The translations under genes and the position numbers were made by a program. A DNA stretch of 64,000 nt, taken from the NCBI RefSeq assembly GCF_003315635.1, contig NZ_PDCG01000005.1:62001-126000 (forward strand), in the 5' to 3' direction. The first letter of the stretch is position 1. Each line of letters opens with the position of its first letter. The notes beneath the pieces are model-generated. The model had not been told where the DNA came from. It ran no database searches and was given only the letters and a program-made list of their open reading frames with translations. Shown piece after piece: positions 19,871 through 28,757 of the stretch. Origin of the DNA: Bifidobacterium aemilianum (GTDB lineage: Bacteria > Actinomycetota > Actinomycetes > Actinomycetales > Bifidobacteriaceae).

Positions 19871-19896
19871 AAGCCCCGCACATAGGAGCGGGGCTT
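19871..19896 (-). terminator. Intrinsic terminator of rplM-rpsI
   Basis: AAGCCCCGC and GCGGGGCTT form a nine-base-pair stem with an eight-base loop, followed on the minus strand by TTTTC. It lies 18 bases after the rpsI stop. Confidence 0.85.
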
Positions 19897-19914
19897 GAGG
19901 CGTTCCGGTGAAGC

Positions 19915-20406
19915 CTAGCGCTTCGAGAACTGAGGTGCGCGACGGGCCTTGTGCAGGCCAGCCTTCTTACGCTCGACCACACGGGCGTCGCGGGTCAGGA
20001 AGCCGGCCTTCTTCAGGGCGGCGCGGTTGGCATCACGGTCGATGGCGTTCAGGGCGCGGGCCACACCGAGACGGATGGCGCCAGCCTGGCCAGTGGTGCC
20101 ACCACCGTCAACGAGGACGATGATGTCGAACTTGTTCTCCAGCTTGAGCAGGACAATGGGGGAATTGACCTCACGCTGCTGCAGACGGGAGGGGAAGTAC
20201 TCCTCCAGGGTGTGGCCGTTGATGGTCCACTTGCCGGAGCCGGGAACCAGACGCACGCGGGCTACTGCCTCCTTGCGGCGGCCGGTGCCATAGCCGGGGG
20301 CAATGGCGGAAGAGCCGGTGCCCTCGCCTGCATTGGTCTCTGTGCTGTATGAAGTCAGTTCCTCTTCGGTTTCGAGAACCGCGGAGTCGTTGGTATTTTC
20401 AGCCAT
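19915..20406 (-). CDS. rpsI: 30S ribosomal protein S9
   Basis: P-site-contacting protein of 163 residues ending in the conserved [22 protein letters not shown] and [18 protein letters not shown] identify it. The first ~38 residues are an acidic S/T-rich extension common in actinobacteria. It is 21 bases downstream of rplM in the usual pair. Confidence 0.96.
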   Translation of the reverse strand: MAENTNDSAVLETEEELTSYSTETNAGEGTGSSAIAPGYGTGRRKEAVARVRLVPGSGKWTINGHTLEEYFPSRLQQREVNSPIVLLKLENKFDIIVLVDGGGTTGQAGAIRLGVARALNAIDRDANRAALKKAGFLTRDARVVERKKAGLHKARRAPQFSKR

Positions 20407-20427
20407 GTTTCTCTATCTCCTTCCGGT

Positions 20428-20877
20428 TCACTTAGCCTGTTGCGAAACCTGATCGATCTCAAAAACCTGGGGCTTCTGAGGGGTGTGAGGGTGCTCTGCG
20501 CCTGCGAAGACATGCAGACGGTCCAGCTGAACCTTGGACAGGCGGTTCTTCGGCATCATGCCCTTGATGGCCGAGATGACCATGCGGTCGGGGTTCCTCT
20601 GCAGCAGATCGCCGTAGCTGTCCTCGCGCAGGCCGCCGGGGCGACCGGAGTGGCTGTAGAGGACCTTGCCCAGCTTGTTGCCGGTCAGGGCAATCTTGCT
20701 GGCATTGATGATGATGACATGGTTGCCGGAATCCGCGTGGGGGGCAAAGGTCGGCTTGTTCTTACCGCGCAGCAGGGTTGCCGCCTGCGTGGCGAGACGA
20801 CCAAGCACCACGTCGGTGGCGTCAATGACGTACCAGTCGTGAGTCAGATCAGCTGGCTTCGGTGTGAAAGTGTTCAC
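20428..20877 (-). CDS. rplM: 50S ribosomal protein L13
   Basis: 149-residue early assembly protein. [19 protein letters not shown] and MLPKNRLSK-like [20 protein letters not shown] segments are diagnostic. First gene of the rplM-rpsI operon. Confidence 0.97.
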   Translation of the reverse strand: MNTFTPKPADLTHDWYVIDATDVVLGRLATQAATLLRGKNKPTFAPHADSGNHVIIINASKIALTGNKLGKVLYSHSGRPGGLREDSYGDLLQRNPDRMVISAIKGMMPKNRLSKVQLDRLHVFAGAEHPHTPQKPQVFEIDQVSQQAK

Positions 20878-21366
20878 GATGTACCTTTTCTTATGTTCAT
20901 TGTGTTCCGAACTTCAACTCGCACAACCCATTGCCGGGCATAGCAGTATCCGTTTCATTATCCGTGGGCTCCCTTAAAGTCCTCTATGCGAGTGGGAAAG
21001 CGCTTTGAAGGACCCCTTAGGGAAACACAACAATCCTTAACTATATCCGCTCACCCGGACTAAATGCAAGACGCCCGACCCGCCCGAACCACCGGCCACC
21101 CAAACCGCCCCTTGAGCAACCAGATCTCCCGGTCCGAAATGATGCGAACACATGGCCCAAAATACTTGCCCGCTGTGCGCTCAAGCACCCACAAGACCCT
21201 GGGAAACATACACTCCGCTGATGGTCAAGACAGCACAAGGACGACGCCCAAGTTGCAGAGGGCCGACGACCAAGCAGGCGAATGGGTCGCTTGGACTTCC
21301 TGCAAGCTGGGCGATGCGATTGGAAGAAGCCAGGCGCGAGAGAGGACTCGATACCATTGCGGCCGA
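20878..21366 (-). promoter_or_regulatory. Gap between malQ and rplM, probable rplM promoter
   Basis: 489 bases with no supported gene. A 65-codon open frame at 21041-21238 is cysteine- and glycine-rich and has no family look. On the minus strand a GATAAT hexamer at 20957-20962 is the best -10 candidate for rplM, without a clear -35. Further upstream, GGATATAGTTAAG (around 21035-21047) is another A+T-rich element. Confidence 0.4.
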
Positions 21367-23568
21367 TCAGCGCCCAAGGCCCTCCTGCATGACCCTGGCC
21401 AGGGACTGGACCCGGGGGCGGTCAAAGACCTCGTCTGCGAGAACCACCTGGCCATGGTCGTCGGCCATGGGAATCCGCCAGTTGGGGTACTCGTTGTTGG
21501 TGCCAGGTTGGTTCTGGGCCCGGTCCTCCCCCACACCATCAACCAGGGAGACGGCCAGCAGCATGCAGGGAGAGGCGGTCAGGGCCCGGTACTGGGCCTC
21601 GACGATCTGCTGGATGTTCCCATCCTCATCATCGGGAGTCCGGGGGTCAAGGAAACCCTGGTCCATGAGCATGGTCAGCATCTGGTTGTGTTCGGCCACG
21701 GCATCGGCACGGAATTGGCCATCAGACTCGGCCAGCAGGCCCAGCCCCTCACGGATCTTGACATGCTCGTACTTGAGGTAGCCGGCGGCCGGTGGCATGT
21801 CATGGGTGTTGACCGAGGCCAGGGCGCAGGTCCGCCAGCTGGATGGCGGGTTGAAGTGGTCTCCGCTACGCTCGAACCACTCCACACAGCAGCCCAGAAT
21901 TCCATGCCGTTTCAGGGAATCGGCCACATAATCGGGGACCACGCCCAGGTCCTCACCAACAATCAGGGCCTTGGCCCGGGTGGCCTCGATGGCCAGGATA
22001 CCCAGGAGCATCTCACTGTCGTAGTAGACGTAGGCGCCCTCCTTGGCCCCCATGCCCTGGGGAATCCACCAGAGGCGGAAGAGTCCCAGAATATGGTCGA
22101 TGCGCAGGGCCCCGGCACAGCTGACCATGCCGTGGATCAGGTCGCGGTAGGCCTGGTAGCCGGTCTCCCCCAGACTCAGGGGGTTCAGGGGTGGCTGGCT
22201 CCAATCCTGCCCCTGCTGGTTGAAATGGTCCGGCGGGGCACCAACGCTCACTCCTCGGGCAAAACGGTCAGGATGGCCCCAGACATCGGCGCCGGCCGGG
22301 TGGACCCCCACAGCCATGTCCGAGAGGATGCCGATCTTCATACCGGACTCCAGGGCGGCGCCTTGGGCCCCTTCCAACTGCTCGTAGGCCACCCAGGTCA
22401 TCCACTTATAGAATTCGTAGGTGCTGGGGAACTTCCGGCGCAAACCCTCGACCTCCGGCGATTCCAGGCACATGGTCCGCTCCCAACCCATGGAGGCGGG
22501 CTTGGGCGAACCCCACTTGTCATAGCATAGGCACCAGCTGGCGTAGGCATCCAGCTCCTGGCCATGCAGGGCCTTGTAGCGGTCGAAACCGGCCTGGCGG
22601 GCCTGGCTGCGCGGGGCCTTGAAGAGGAGCCAGAGGGCGCGCATCTTGGCCCCCCACATGGCATCGCGGTTGAGGAGTTTGGGGTCCTCGTTCAGGCCCG
22701 CCACACTCTCGTGGAGCCTGGCTATCTCCTGACGGGTCTGTTCGTCCAAAGAGGCGTACTCCTCCACGGCTTCCGGCCTAATATAGCAGAAGTTGACGAA
22801 GGACCGGGAGGCGGGCAGATAGGGTGAGGGTGTCAGTGGCGGGACAGGCTCGGCCGCATGGACCGGATTGAGCTGCAGAAAATCCGCACCCGTCTTGGCC
22901 TTGGCTTGGGACAGCATAAGACGCAGGTCCTCAAAGTCGCCGATTCCCCAGGAGCCTCGGGAGCGTATGGAATAAAGCTGGGTGGCCCAGCCCCAAAGCT
23001 GGCTCTCCTTGAGGTCCTCGACCCTGCCAAAGGAGGCCGGGGCGCTGATCAGGGTGGCATCCTGTGTGCGCTCGCCCACGGTGACATGCAGGGTGTGGTA
23101 GCCCATGGGCAGGTCGGCCGGAACGATGATTGAGGCGGTCGAGACAAAGCGGCCGTCAAGATCGTAGGCCAAGGACCCATCGCCGGGGCCCGGCAGCAGG
23201 CTGGCCTTGTATGGCTGGCCATTCTCCAGGGTGATGCTGGCCTGGGGAATCTGCAGAATGCCTGTGTTGACCACCACCCGGTCTTCCCTACCGACGGTAT
23301 GGAGCACGGTCGGAGCCAGCAGGCGGCTGTGCCTGCTGTCGAGCACGCTCTTGATCGACCGCTCTATGGACTCATCGTCGAATCTGTCGAAACCCAGGGC
23401 CCGCAGAATCCCCATCAGGGTCCGGTCCTCAATCTCGTGGTAGTCACCGGCCTGACCCACATACGAGGTGCCCAACCCGACCAATATGGCCAGACGAATC
23501 AGAGGGCGGGCCAGTCGCTCGGCGCTTTCCTGCCGCCGCTCCCCCTCCGCGCTTGTCTTCCTTGTCAT
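21367..23568 (-). CDS. malQ: 4-alpha-glucanotransferase (amylomaltase, GH77)
   Basis: Transfers alpha-1,4-glucan segments during maltodextrin and glycogen use, in the cytoplasm. The 733-residue product has the GH77 signatures VSVGAPPDHFNQQGQDW, ALRIDHILGLFRLWWIP with the nucleophile aspartate, and VGEDLGVVP with the acid/base glutamate. The N-terminal ~150 residues form the beta-sandwich seen in longer actinobacterial forms. A TAGACT hexamer ends exactly six bases before the ATG and there is no ribosome site, so the message is probably leaderless. Confidence 0.93.
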   Translation of the reverse strand: MTRKTSAEGERRQESAERLARPLIRLAILVGLGTSYVGQAGDYHEIEDRTLMGILRALGFDRFDDESIERSIKSVLDSRHSRLLAPTVLHTVGREDRVVVNTGILQIPQASITLENGQPYKASLLPGPGDGSLAYDLDGRFVSTASIIVPADLPMGYHTLHVTVGERTQDATLISAPASFGRVEDLKESQLWGWATQLYSIRSRGSWGIGDFEDLRLMLSQAKAKTGADFLQLNPVHAAEPVPPLTPSPYLPASRSFVNFCYIRPEAVEEYASLDEQTRQEIARLHESVAGLNEDPKLLNRDAMWGAKMRALWLLFKAPRSQARQAGFDRYKALHGQELDAYASWCLCYDKWGSPKPASMGWERTMCLESPEVEGLRRKFPSTYEFYKWMTWVAYEQLEGAQGAALESGMKIGILSDMAVGVHPAGADVWGHPDRFARGVSVGAPPDHFNQQGQDWSQPPLNPLSLGETGYQAYRDLIHGMVSCAGALRIDHILGLFRLWWIPQGMGAKEGAYVYYDSEMLLGILAIEATRAKALIVGEDLGVVPDYVADSLKRHGILGCCVEWFERSGDHFNPPSSWRTCALASVNTHDMPPAAGYLKYEHVKIREGLGLLAESDGQFRADAVAEHNQMLTMLMDQGFLDPRTPDDEDGNIQQIVEAQYRALTASPCMLLAVSLVDGVGEDRAQNQPGTNNEYPNWRIPMADDHGQVVLADEVFDRPRVQSLARVMQEGLGR

Positions 23569-23574
23569 GCAGTC

Positions 23575-23580
23575 AGTCTA
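23575..23580 (-). promoter_or_regulatory. Candidate leaderless -10 box of malQ
   Basis: TAGACT on the minus strand, followed by six bases and then the malQ ATG. Initiation about seven bases downstream would fall on the A of the start codon. No convincing -35. Confidence 0.45.
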
Positions 23581-23672
23581 TCTCCCCTCAGCTCGCGATC
23601 GTTGAAGGACCCAGCCAACCCAATCGCTAAGCTGTATACCCCTTGGGCCAGAAGGATCCCAGCGGGTCTGCC

Positions 23673-24572
23673 TCAGCCAGCCAGACGACTCTGGGCGGCA
23701 CGGGCCACTTCCCCGCTGGGGTCCTTGGCCAAACGTTCCAGGGTGGACCGGGAGCTGTTGTGGTTCAGGGCCACAGCCCTGCGGACCATGGAGGAGAGGA
23801 CGACGGGAGCGTCTGACTCCAACTCAACCCCCAACTGCCCTAGAAAATCAAGGGTCTGCTCATCAACCTCGGGATTCTGCCCACCTTCCAGGCGCATCTT
23901 CCAGGTGGTCTGCGGATTGCGCAGGGCTGCGCTGCGAACGGCTGGGTCCGCATCCTTGGTCAGGCGGCCGACCAGCCAATTCTTATCGGCCTCGTTCTTG
24001 GCCACTGCCTCACGCACCGCCGCGCAAGGGTCTGCCGAGAGCTTGACCAGGATGTTGGGGAAGGGCATGGTCTCGGCCAGGAAGACCCGGTCCTCCTCCG
24101 GAGTGCGGTTGTTGCCGGCCACCGCCTCCAGCAGGGCCGTGACCCGGGAGTAGGCTGCCTGATCGCTGCGGTCGGGCAGTGGACGCCGGGCGAAGGCGCT
24201 GAGTTCAGCACTGTCGTCAGTATGGCGCAGGTGCTCGTAGGCGTCAGTGAGGGGCTGGAAGACTGAGCTCCCTGACTCTGAATCCTCATCGACATTCGGC
24301 TCCGAACCGGTATTGGCATCCGCCTTGGGATTGGTCTGTGCCTCCTTATCGGCACCGGTCGATGGGGACTGTGCCTCGCCCTCCGACTCGGCGTCGCCCT
24401 GGGTCTCAGGGCTGTGGCTCTGAACGTCTTCCGCTGCTGCCTTCTGGTCCAATCCTTGCTCTGGAGCCTTGTCTCCATTGGCTTCCACAAGGTTTTCAGG
24501 ACTGGTTTCCGGCTGTGCCGGCGCGATGCTGCCCTCGCTGGAGGCTTGCGTGGATTGCTCTTGCTGACTCAT
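23673..24572 (-). CDS. Hypothetical protein with acidic disordered N-terminus and HEAT-like repeats
   Basis: 299 residues, no signal peptide or membrane segment. Residues 1 to about 105 are an acidic Q/E/S/A-rich tail, probably disordered. From about residue 150 the sequence shows short helical repeats (SADPCAAVREAVAKNEA, TKDADPAVRSAALRNPQ, AKDPSGEVARAAQSRLAG) like HEAT or 'leucine-rich repeat variant' units. These usually mediate protein binding. The partner is unknown. TAAGCT ends six bases before the ATG, suggesting a leaderless start. It is unrelated in sequence to the malQ and yigZ genes beside it. Confidence 0.75.
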   Translation of the reverse strand: MSQQEQSTQASSEGSIAPAQPETSPENLVEANGDKAPEQGLDQKAAAEDVQSHSPETQGDAESEGEAQSPSTGADKEAQTNPKADANTGSEPNVDEDSESGSSVFQPLTDAYEHLRHTDDSAELSAFARRPLPDRSDQAAYSRVTALLEAVAGNNRTPEEDRVFLAETMPFPNILVKLSADPCAAVREAVAKNEADKNWLVGRLTKDADPAVRSAALRNPQTTWKMRLEGGQNPEVDEQTLDFLGQLGVELESDAPVVLSSMVRRAVALNHNSSRSTLERLAKDPSGEVARAAQSRLAG

Positions 24573-24625
24573 GCGTCCAGCTTATCGCCGCCCCTTGAAA
24601 GCCGACACCATCCGCCTCGTATTGC

Positions 24626-25270
24626 CTAACGCACCGGCATGGAGACCTGGCCCAGGGCATGCAAGCTGACCTGGGCGCTGAAGGCCTCCTGGACCTGGGA
24701 GGCGAACCGATCACTGGACTCCAGGGGAACCAGAACCTCAAGGACCACCTTGTCGCTATAGCTTTGGCCGGTCTGCCGACCGCCGAGCCCGGCCAGTATG
24801 TGCTGGAAACTCCCCAGCTGGTGGTACTCCAAGGGCACCGCATAGGACTGGAAATGTTGGATTGATGCCAGCTGCGCCGCCTTCAAGGCCAGGGAGGCGC
24901 CGGACGCATAGGCCCGAATAAGGCCACCGGATCCCAGCAGTATGCCGCCGAAATAACGGGTGACGGTCACCAGGCAGTCAGTCAGGTTCTTGGCACGGAT
25001 CAGATCCAGGATGGGCTTGCCTGCTGTGCCCGAGGGTTCGCCGTCATCGCTCATGCGTTCGGAGCTTGACCCCTTGGACTCTCCGCAGATGGCGGCATAG
25101 GCCGTGTGCCGTGCCTTGGGGTGGCGAGCGCGGATGGCTTCGACCGCCTCCATGGCCTGGGTCAGGGATTCGACATGGCAGGCATCACCGATGAAATCGG
25201 ACTTCTTCTCGACCAGTGAGGCATGGGCGGGTTGGTCGGGGGTGTCCAGAATCGTCATCAGTTCAGTCAT
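24626..25270 (-). CDS. YigZ/IMPACT family protein (UPF0029)
   Basis: 214-residue cytoplasmic protein. The IMPACT core is plain: KSDFIGDACHVES, ARHTAYAAICG, DDGEPSGTAGKPIL and VTRYFGGILLGSGGLIRAY. The C-terminal part fits the YigZ-specific ferredoxin-like domain. Family members affect translation or ribosome-associated regulation, but the biochemical role is not settled. It lies 53 bases upstream of the HEAT-like gene on the same strand. Confidence 0.85.
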   Translation of the reverse strand: MTELMTILDTPDQPAHASLVEKKSDFIGDACHVESLTQAMEAVEAIRARHPKARHTAYAAICGESKGSSSERMSDDGEPSGTAGKPILDLIRAKNLTDCLVTVTRYFGGILLGSGGLIRAYASGASLALKAAQLASIQHFQSYAVPLEYHQLGSFQHILAGLGGRQTGQSYSDKVVLEVLVPLESSDRFASQVQEAFSAQVSLHALGQVSMPVR

Positions 25271-25360
25271 AGCGAGTCCATCCTACTGCCAGCGTCTGAG
25301 CCGGTTGGAAACCTGCGGGTCTGGCGTCCGGCTGCCCATGACCCTTGACCGTCGCGTGGG

Positions 25361-26830
25361 CTACCGCTTGGCTGCCGGGCGCTTGGGTGCGGCAGAGGCA
25401 TCGCCCTTGGGCTTGGCCTGCGGCTGATGCTCCGCCTGTTGCCCGCTCTGGGCCTTGGCCTGCTCCTTGGCTTGGGTCTCTGCCGTGATGTTCCATTCCC
25501 GGACCACATTCTGGTCGGCTCCCATGGAGTAGATCACATTCCAGATCCGCTGCCGCACCTGGGCGTCCTTGTCGGAGCCCCAACAGCTGCCATCGGGGTG
25601 GTCGGCGGCGATGGGGCACCACTTGTAGGACTGCCCCTGCACGTTGGCCGTGGGCACCCAGTCGATCCGGTTGACCCGCCAACTTCCGGGCTTGCCCTTC
25701 TTGCCGGCGAATTGCACACGGGCGGTGACCCCCTGGTTGTTGACCACATTCTGGGGCAAGCTGGCGGTTTCGGTCACCGTGTTGCCCAGACCGTAGATGA
25801 TCCAGGTATCCTTGTACTTCTCGATGGGTTGGGCACAATGGCAGCCGGCCCCGTAAATCACATCGAAGGCTCCGGTATCGGCCAGTTCGTGGGCCTCGGA
25901 GACTTGCCAGGAGTCGGCCTGGTCGATGTATTCCTGAAGGGAGTGCATGGACATGGCCACCACGTCGGCCCCCTGGGCCCGGGCCGCCCTGGACTTGGCC
26001 ACAGCCTTGTCAATGTCGGCCTGGTGGTTGGGGTCGCCGGACTCACGCAGGCGGTCCACCTGCCAGTCGTGGTCGGCGGTCATGGCGTTGAGGGAGACGG
26101 TGCCAGTAATCAGGGCCAGCTTGCCGCCGCCGGTCGGCGAGTCAACCACCAGGGGTTTCTTGGAGTCCTCCTCTGTCTTATAGGAGCCGGTCTGGGCTAT
26201 GCCGTCGGCGGCCAGGGTGTCCCACAGCCGGTTGATGCCCTCGGTGCCCTGGTCCCATGAGTGGTTGGTGCCGTGAGTGCAGGCCCGGTAGCCGACCTTG
26301 GCGGCGGCGTCCGCAACCTCGGGCGGAATATTGAAGATCGGGTAGGCCGAGTAGGGGCCACCCCGTTGGGCGATGGGGGTCTCGAACTCGCAGACCGCAA
26401 TGTCAGAGGCCTGGATGTACTTGCCCATGGGCTCGAAGAGCGGAGTGAAGTCAAAGGCCGTGCCGTCGGTGGCCGTGGGGTTCTTGGCGAATTGGCTCCA
26501 CAGGCCCTCATGGAAGAGCAGGTCACCGTTGACCAGCATGGAGATGCAGTCGTCGTCCGGGCAGTCCGGCGAGTTGCCATGGTGGGTGGCCGCCGGCTTG
26601 ACCTTGGATTTTGACTTATTCACCTGCTTATGGGAACCCCGGGATTGTGCCTGTGCGTCGGCGGCACCGGCCTGCTGGCCGCTGGGCCTGACCTGCATAT
26701 ACCAGGCGAGGAAGACCGCTGTGACCACAGCGGTCACAGCCAGGGCAAGGAGCAGGATCCGCATAGGATTGAGTATTGGCTGCTTGAACGCCGCATGTCG
26801 CCCGCCATTATTGCTATGGTGCATTTCCAT
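25361..26830 (-). CDS. CapA-family membrane-anchored metallophosphatase-like protein
   Basis: 489 residues. A single hydrophobic helix (RILLLALAVTAVVTAVFLAWYM) near the N-terminus anchors it with the catalytic part outside. The PGA_cap domain is seen in MLVNGDLLFHEGLW, ASDIAVCEFETPI, CTHGTNHSWDQGTEG and WIIYGLGN. Such proteins act in poly-gamma-glutamate or other cell-wall polymer handling. The usual GHHPHVxQPxE motif appears as GAGCHCAQPIE, a changed metal-site region. No capBC genes are nearby, so polymer synthesis is not implied. ATG 26830 or 26824 could be the start. Confidence 0.8.
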   Translation of the reverse strand: MEMHHSNNGGRHAAFKQPILNPMRILLLALAVTAVVTAVFLAWYMQVRPSGQQAGAADAQAQSRGSHKQVNKSKSKVKPAATHHGNSPDCPDDDCISMLVNGDLLFHEGLWSQFAKNPTATDGTAFDFTPLFEPMGKYIQASDIAVCEFETPIAQRGGPYSAYPIFNIPPEVADAAAKVGYRACTHGTNHSWDQGTEGINRLWDTLAADGIAQTGSYKTEEDSKKPLVVDSPTGGGKLALITGTVSLNAMTADHDWQVDRLRESGDPNHQADIDKAVAKSRAARAQGADVVAMSMHSLQEYIDQADSWQVSEAHELADTGAFDVIYGAGCHCAQPIEKYKDTWIIYGLGNTVTETASLPQNVVNNQGVTARVQFAGKKGKPGSWRVNRIDWVPTANVQGQSYKWCPIAADHPDGSCWGSDKDAQVRQRIWNVIYSMGADQNVVREWNITAETQAKEQAKAQSGQQAEHQPQAKPKGDASAAPKRPAAKR

Positions 26831-27047
26831 CCGCTTCCTGCTTGGTATGGACCCGCGCTGGCGGCCCCGTATCTCGCTTATCCCTCGCCTGTTCTTCCCC
26901 GCTCCGCTTATGGCTCAGCGAGCAGTAAGGATACTCACAGAGTACACGCAGACCATTCATGTGACATTTTCGACGGTTTGCGCAATCCACGATATACCGG
27001 GGAGAGGCCCGTTACAGCACCCTCCGGAATCGGCACCCACCAAACAG

Positions 27048-27076
27048 ATACTATAGAGACGCAGAGCGAAGGTCAA
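27048..27076 (-). promoter_or_regulatory. Sigma-70-type promoter upstream of the CapA gene
   Basis: On the minus strand TTGACC (27071-27076) and TAGTAT (27048-27053) are separated by 17 bases. A transcript from here would have a leader of about 210 bases before the CapA start. The rest of the 26831-27238 gap shows nothing else I can name. Confidence 0.5.
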
Positions 27077-27238
27077 TGGCGTACTTCCTGCACCACCAAG
27101 GATTCAGCCCCGGCCCTCATACCCTATACGCCCTATGGCACCCACGATCGCCCCTTACTATCTACAGCTACGCAACAGACATTTACACAATATCGGTCAA
27201 GAGTATATTGACTATGCATATGTGATATATTTGCCACT

Positions 27239-27276
27239 AGTGATAGATTTATCACTGTTCTGGAATTATTAGAACA
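27239..27276 (+). promoter_or_regulatory. Two adjacent inverted repeats, probable operators
   Basis: AGTGATA-GATT-TATCACT (27239-27256) is a perfect seven-base inverted repeat. It abuts TGTTCT-N9-AGAACA (27256-27276), a perfect six-base one. They lie just upstream of the membrane gene at 27288, in a strongly A+T-rich stretch that includes TTGACT at 27208. Autoregulation by the XRE protein encoded two genes on is the natural reading. Confidence 0.6.
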
Positions 27277-27287
27277 AAGGACACGAC

Positions 27288-27728
27288 ATGTTTTCAGATC
27301 AACTCAACAGACTCAAGGTCACCGAGCTTCTGGCCTCAGCCCTGGCCTTCGCGCTCTTCGCCCTCTGCGGGCTCTACCGTAAGCCGCCGCTGCTCCTGGT
27401 TATCTTGTCGACTATGAGCATTCTCATCTATGACCTAGCCTTGGCCCATACCAGAAACTCCATCAGGGCCGGGAAGGCACAGCGTGACGAAACCTCTGAG
27501 AGCAACGAAGCTGAAGCAGGCCGTCTGACCATCAAGATCGCCGGACTTGTGGTTTGTCTGGTAGCCTTGGCGGTAACCCTCGCCACGCCTAATTACTGGA
27601 CATCCATCACCATCAACACCCAGTCGTTACTGGGCATCTACATGGTCTTCCCTTTCCTGCAGAACATCTGCTATCTGGCCCTTGAATACCGCTACAACCG
27701 GGAAGTCAGTGCACATGTTGAGAACTAA
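27288..27728 (+). CDS. Small membrane protein, partner of XRE regulator
   Basis: 146 residues with about four hydrophobic segments (ELLASALAFALFALCGLY, PPLLLVILSTMSILIYDLAL, IAGLVVCLVALAVTLA, LLGIYMVFPFLQNICYL) and a charged cytoplasmic loop in the middle. It overlaps the following helix-turn-helix gene by 14 bases. Such membrane-protein/short-XRE pairs are common in Gram-positives and are often self-regulated. The function of the membrane partner is not known. Confidence 0.7.
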   Translation: MFSDQLNRLKVTELLASALAFALFALCGLYRKPPLLLVILSTMSILIYDLALAHTRNSIRAGKAQRDETSESNEAEAGRLTIKIAGLVVCLVALAVTLATPNYWTSITINTQSLLGIYMVFPFLQNICYLALEYRYNREVSAHVEN

Positions 27729-27912
27729 CCTCAGAGGTGTCCGCCAGGCCAGAGGCATGACCCAGAGTGCACTGGCGGGACTGGTGGGAGTGCGCCGGGA
27801 GACCATCATCCGTCTGGAGAACGGCAAATACAACCCCTCCCTCAAGCTGGCCATGGACATCGCCAAAGTCTTTGGAACCAGCGTGGAGGAACTGTTCGGC
27901 TTCGAAGACTGA
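27715..27912 (+). CDS. Short XRE-family transcriptional regulator
   Basis: 65-residue Cro/CI-type repressor consisting only of a DNA-binding domain: NLRGVRQARGMTQSALAGLVGVRRETIIRLENGKYNPSLKLAMDIAKVF. The recognition helix is around RETIIRLE. I start at ATG 27715 with GGAAG nine bases upstream. An in-frame ATG 33 bases earlier lies deeper inside the membrane gene. The tight overlap implies co-expression. Confidence 0.88.
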   Translation: MLRTNLRGVRQARGMTQSALAGLVGVRRETIIRLENGKYNPSLKLAMDIAKVFGTSVEELFGFED

Positions 27913-28010
27913 AAGACCCCGGCACCGCTTTGGCCGAGAGCGAGCGCACGGCATGAACAAGGCTAGTCTAGGTGCTTGAAGGTCGATGTCAACGGCGAAA
28001 GGGGTCGGGT

Positions 28011-28397
28011 ATGGACCAGACGGCTCGTGTGGCATGGTGCCAGGAGATGCTAGATCGGCTGGGCAGGTCCAAGTTCCGGGCCAGCTTCTCCCTCTCCCCC
28101 AAGGACAGGGCCTACGCCCGGGCCAAGGGCAAGGCGACCATCGACCGGCATGCCCATGAGATGCTGGCCAAACGAATCGGTCCGGCCCATCCCCTCAAGG
28201 ACGGCAAGCAGACACCCTACCGGGGCCATCCCGTCTTCACCGCCCAGCACGCCACCGGAACCTGCTGCCGTGGCTGCATCGAGCGCTGGCACCACATCCC
28301 TCATGGCCGCCCACTATCACGAGAAGAGGTGGACCAGCTCGCCAGCCTGGTCATTGCCTGGATAGAGCAAGACCTGACCCGGCATCCAAGCAGCTGA
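28011..28397 (+). CDS. DUF4186 family protein
   Basis: 128 residues. The conserved pattern of the family is present: SKFRASFSLSPKDRAYARAKG, DGKQTPYRGHPVFTAQHATG, CCRGCIERWHHIPHGR. The invariant histidines and the CCRGC cysteines suggest a metal site. The biochemical role is unknown. ATG 28011 is preceded by AAAGGGG. It lies between the XRE gene and a hairpin that probably ends its transcript. Confidence 0.8.
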   Translation: MDQTARVAWCQEMLDRLGRSKFRASFSLSPKDRAYARAKGKATIDRHAHEMLAKRIGPAHPLKDGKQTPYRGHPVFTAQHATGTCCRGCIERWHHIPHGRPLSREEVDQLASLVIAWIEQDLTRHPSS

Positions 28398-28453
28398 TGA
28401 ATACGAAGTCCTCAACAGTGAGAAACTGACCAACAATCATCATTGATATGAGC

Positions 28454-28480
28454 TGGAACCGTTGCGAAACAACGGTTCCA
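28454..28480. terminator. Hairpin between DUF4186 gene and tRNA-Ser
   Basis: TGGAACCGTTG and CAACGGTTCCA form a perfect 11-bp stem with loop CGAAA. It lies between convergent transcripts (DUF4186 plus, tRNA-Ser minus) and can serve both. No long U-tract. Confidence 0.65.
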
Positions 28481-28489
28481 GACTACTTG

Positions 28490-28576
28490 CGGAGTCGGAG
28501 GGATTCGAACCCTCGAGCCGCTTACACGACTAACACCTTAGCAGGGTGCCCCTATCGGCCACTCAGGCACGACTCC
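28490..28576 (-). tRNA. tRNA-Ser (GCT)
   Basis: 87-nucleotide cloverleaf with acceptor GGAGTCG/CGACTCC and anticodon loop CTGCTAA (anticodon GCT). The long variable arm is typical of serine tRNAs, and the T-loop is GGTTCGAATCC. CCA is not encoded. Confidence 0.95.
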
Positions 28577-28745
28577 ACGTTTCTTGATAAATATCAAGAC
28601 AACAAGAATATACTCTACCATCTCAGAACGACACAAATCGCCAATGACACGACCCAATAAGATTTACCCCCACCCAGTCAAGCGGTTCGTGGCCCCGAGA
28701 TACCGCCCTCAGCGACATATGGCTCAGTATGGACCGCCAAACCGA

Positions 28746-28751
28746 TACCAT
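28746..28751 (+). promoter_or_regulatory. Candidate leaderless -10 box of dinB
   Basis: TACCAT followed by six bases and then the dinB ATG. The start codon would be the first transcribed triplet. The only ribosome-site-like bases (GGAG) are two bases from the ATG, too close to work. Confidence 0.4.
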
Positions 28752-28757
28752 GGAGCC

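Noticed and set aside
21041-21238. 65-codon minus-strand frame between rplM and malQ
   Set aside because: Cysteine/glycine/arginine-rich, no ribosome site, no family resemblance.
28584-28757. 58-codon N-terminal extension of dinB
   Set aside because: It has no ribosome site, overlaps tRNA upstream sequence and would move the conserved polymerase start far inside the protein.
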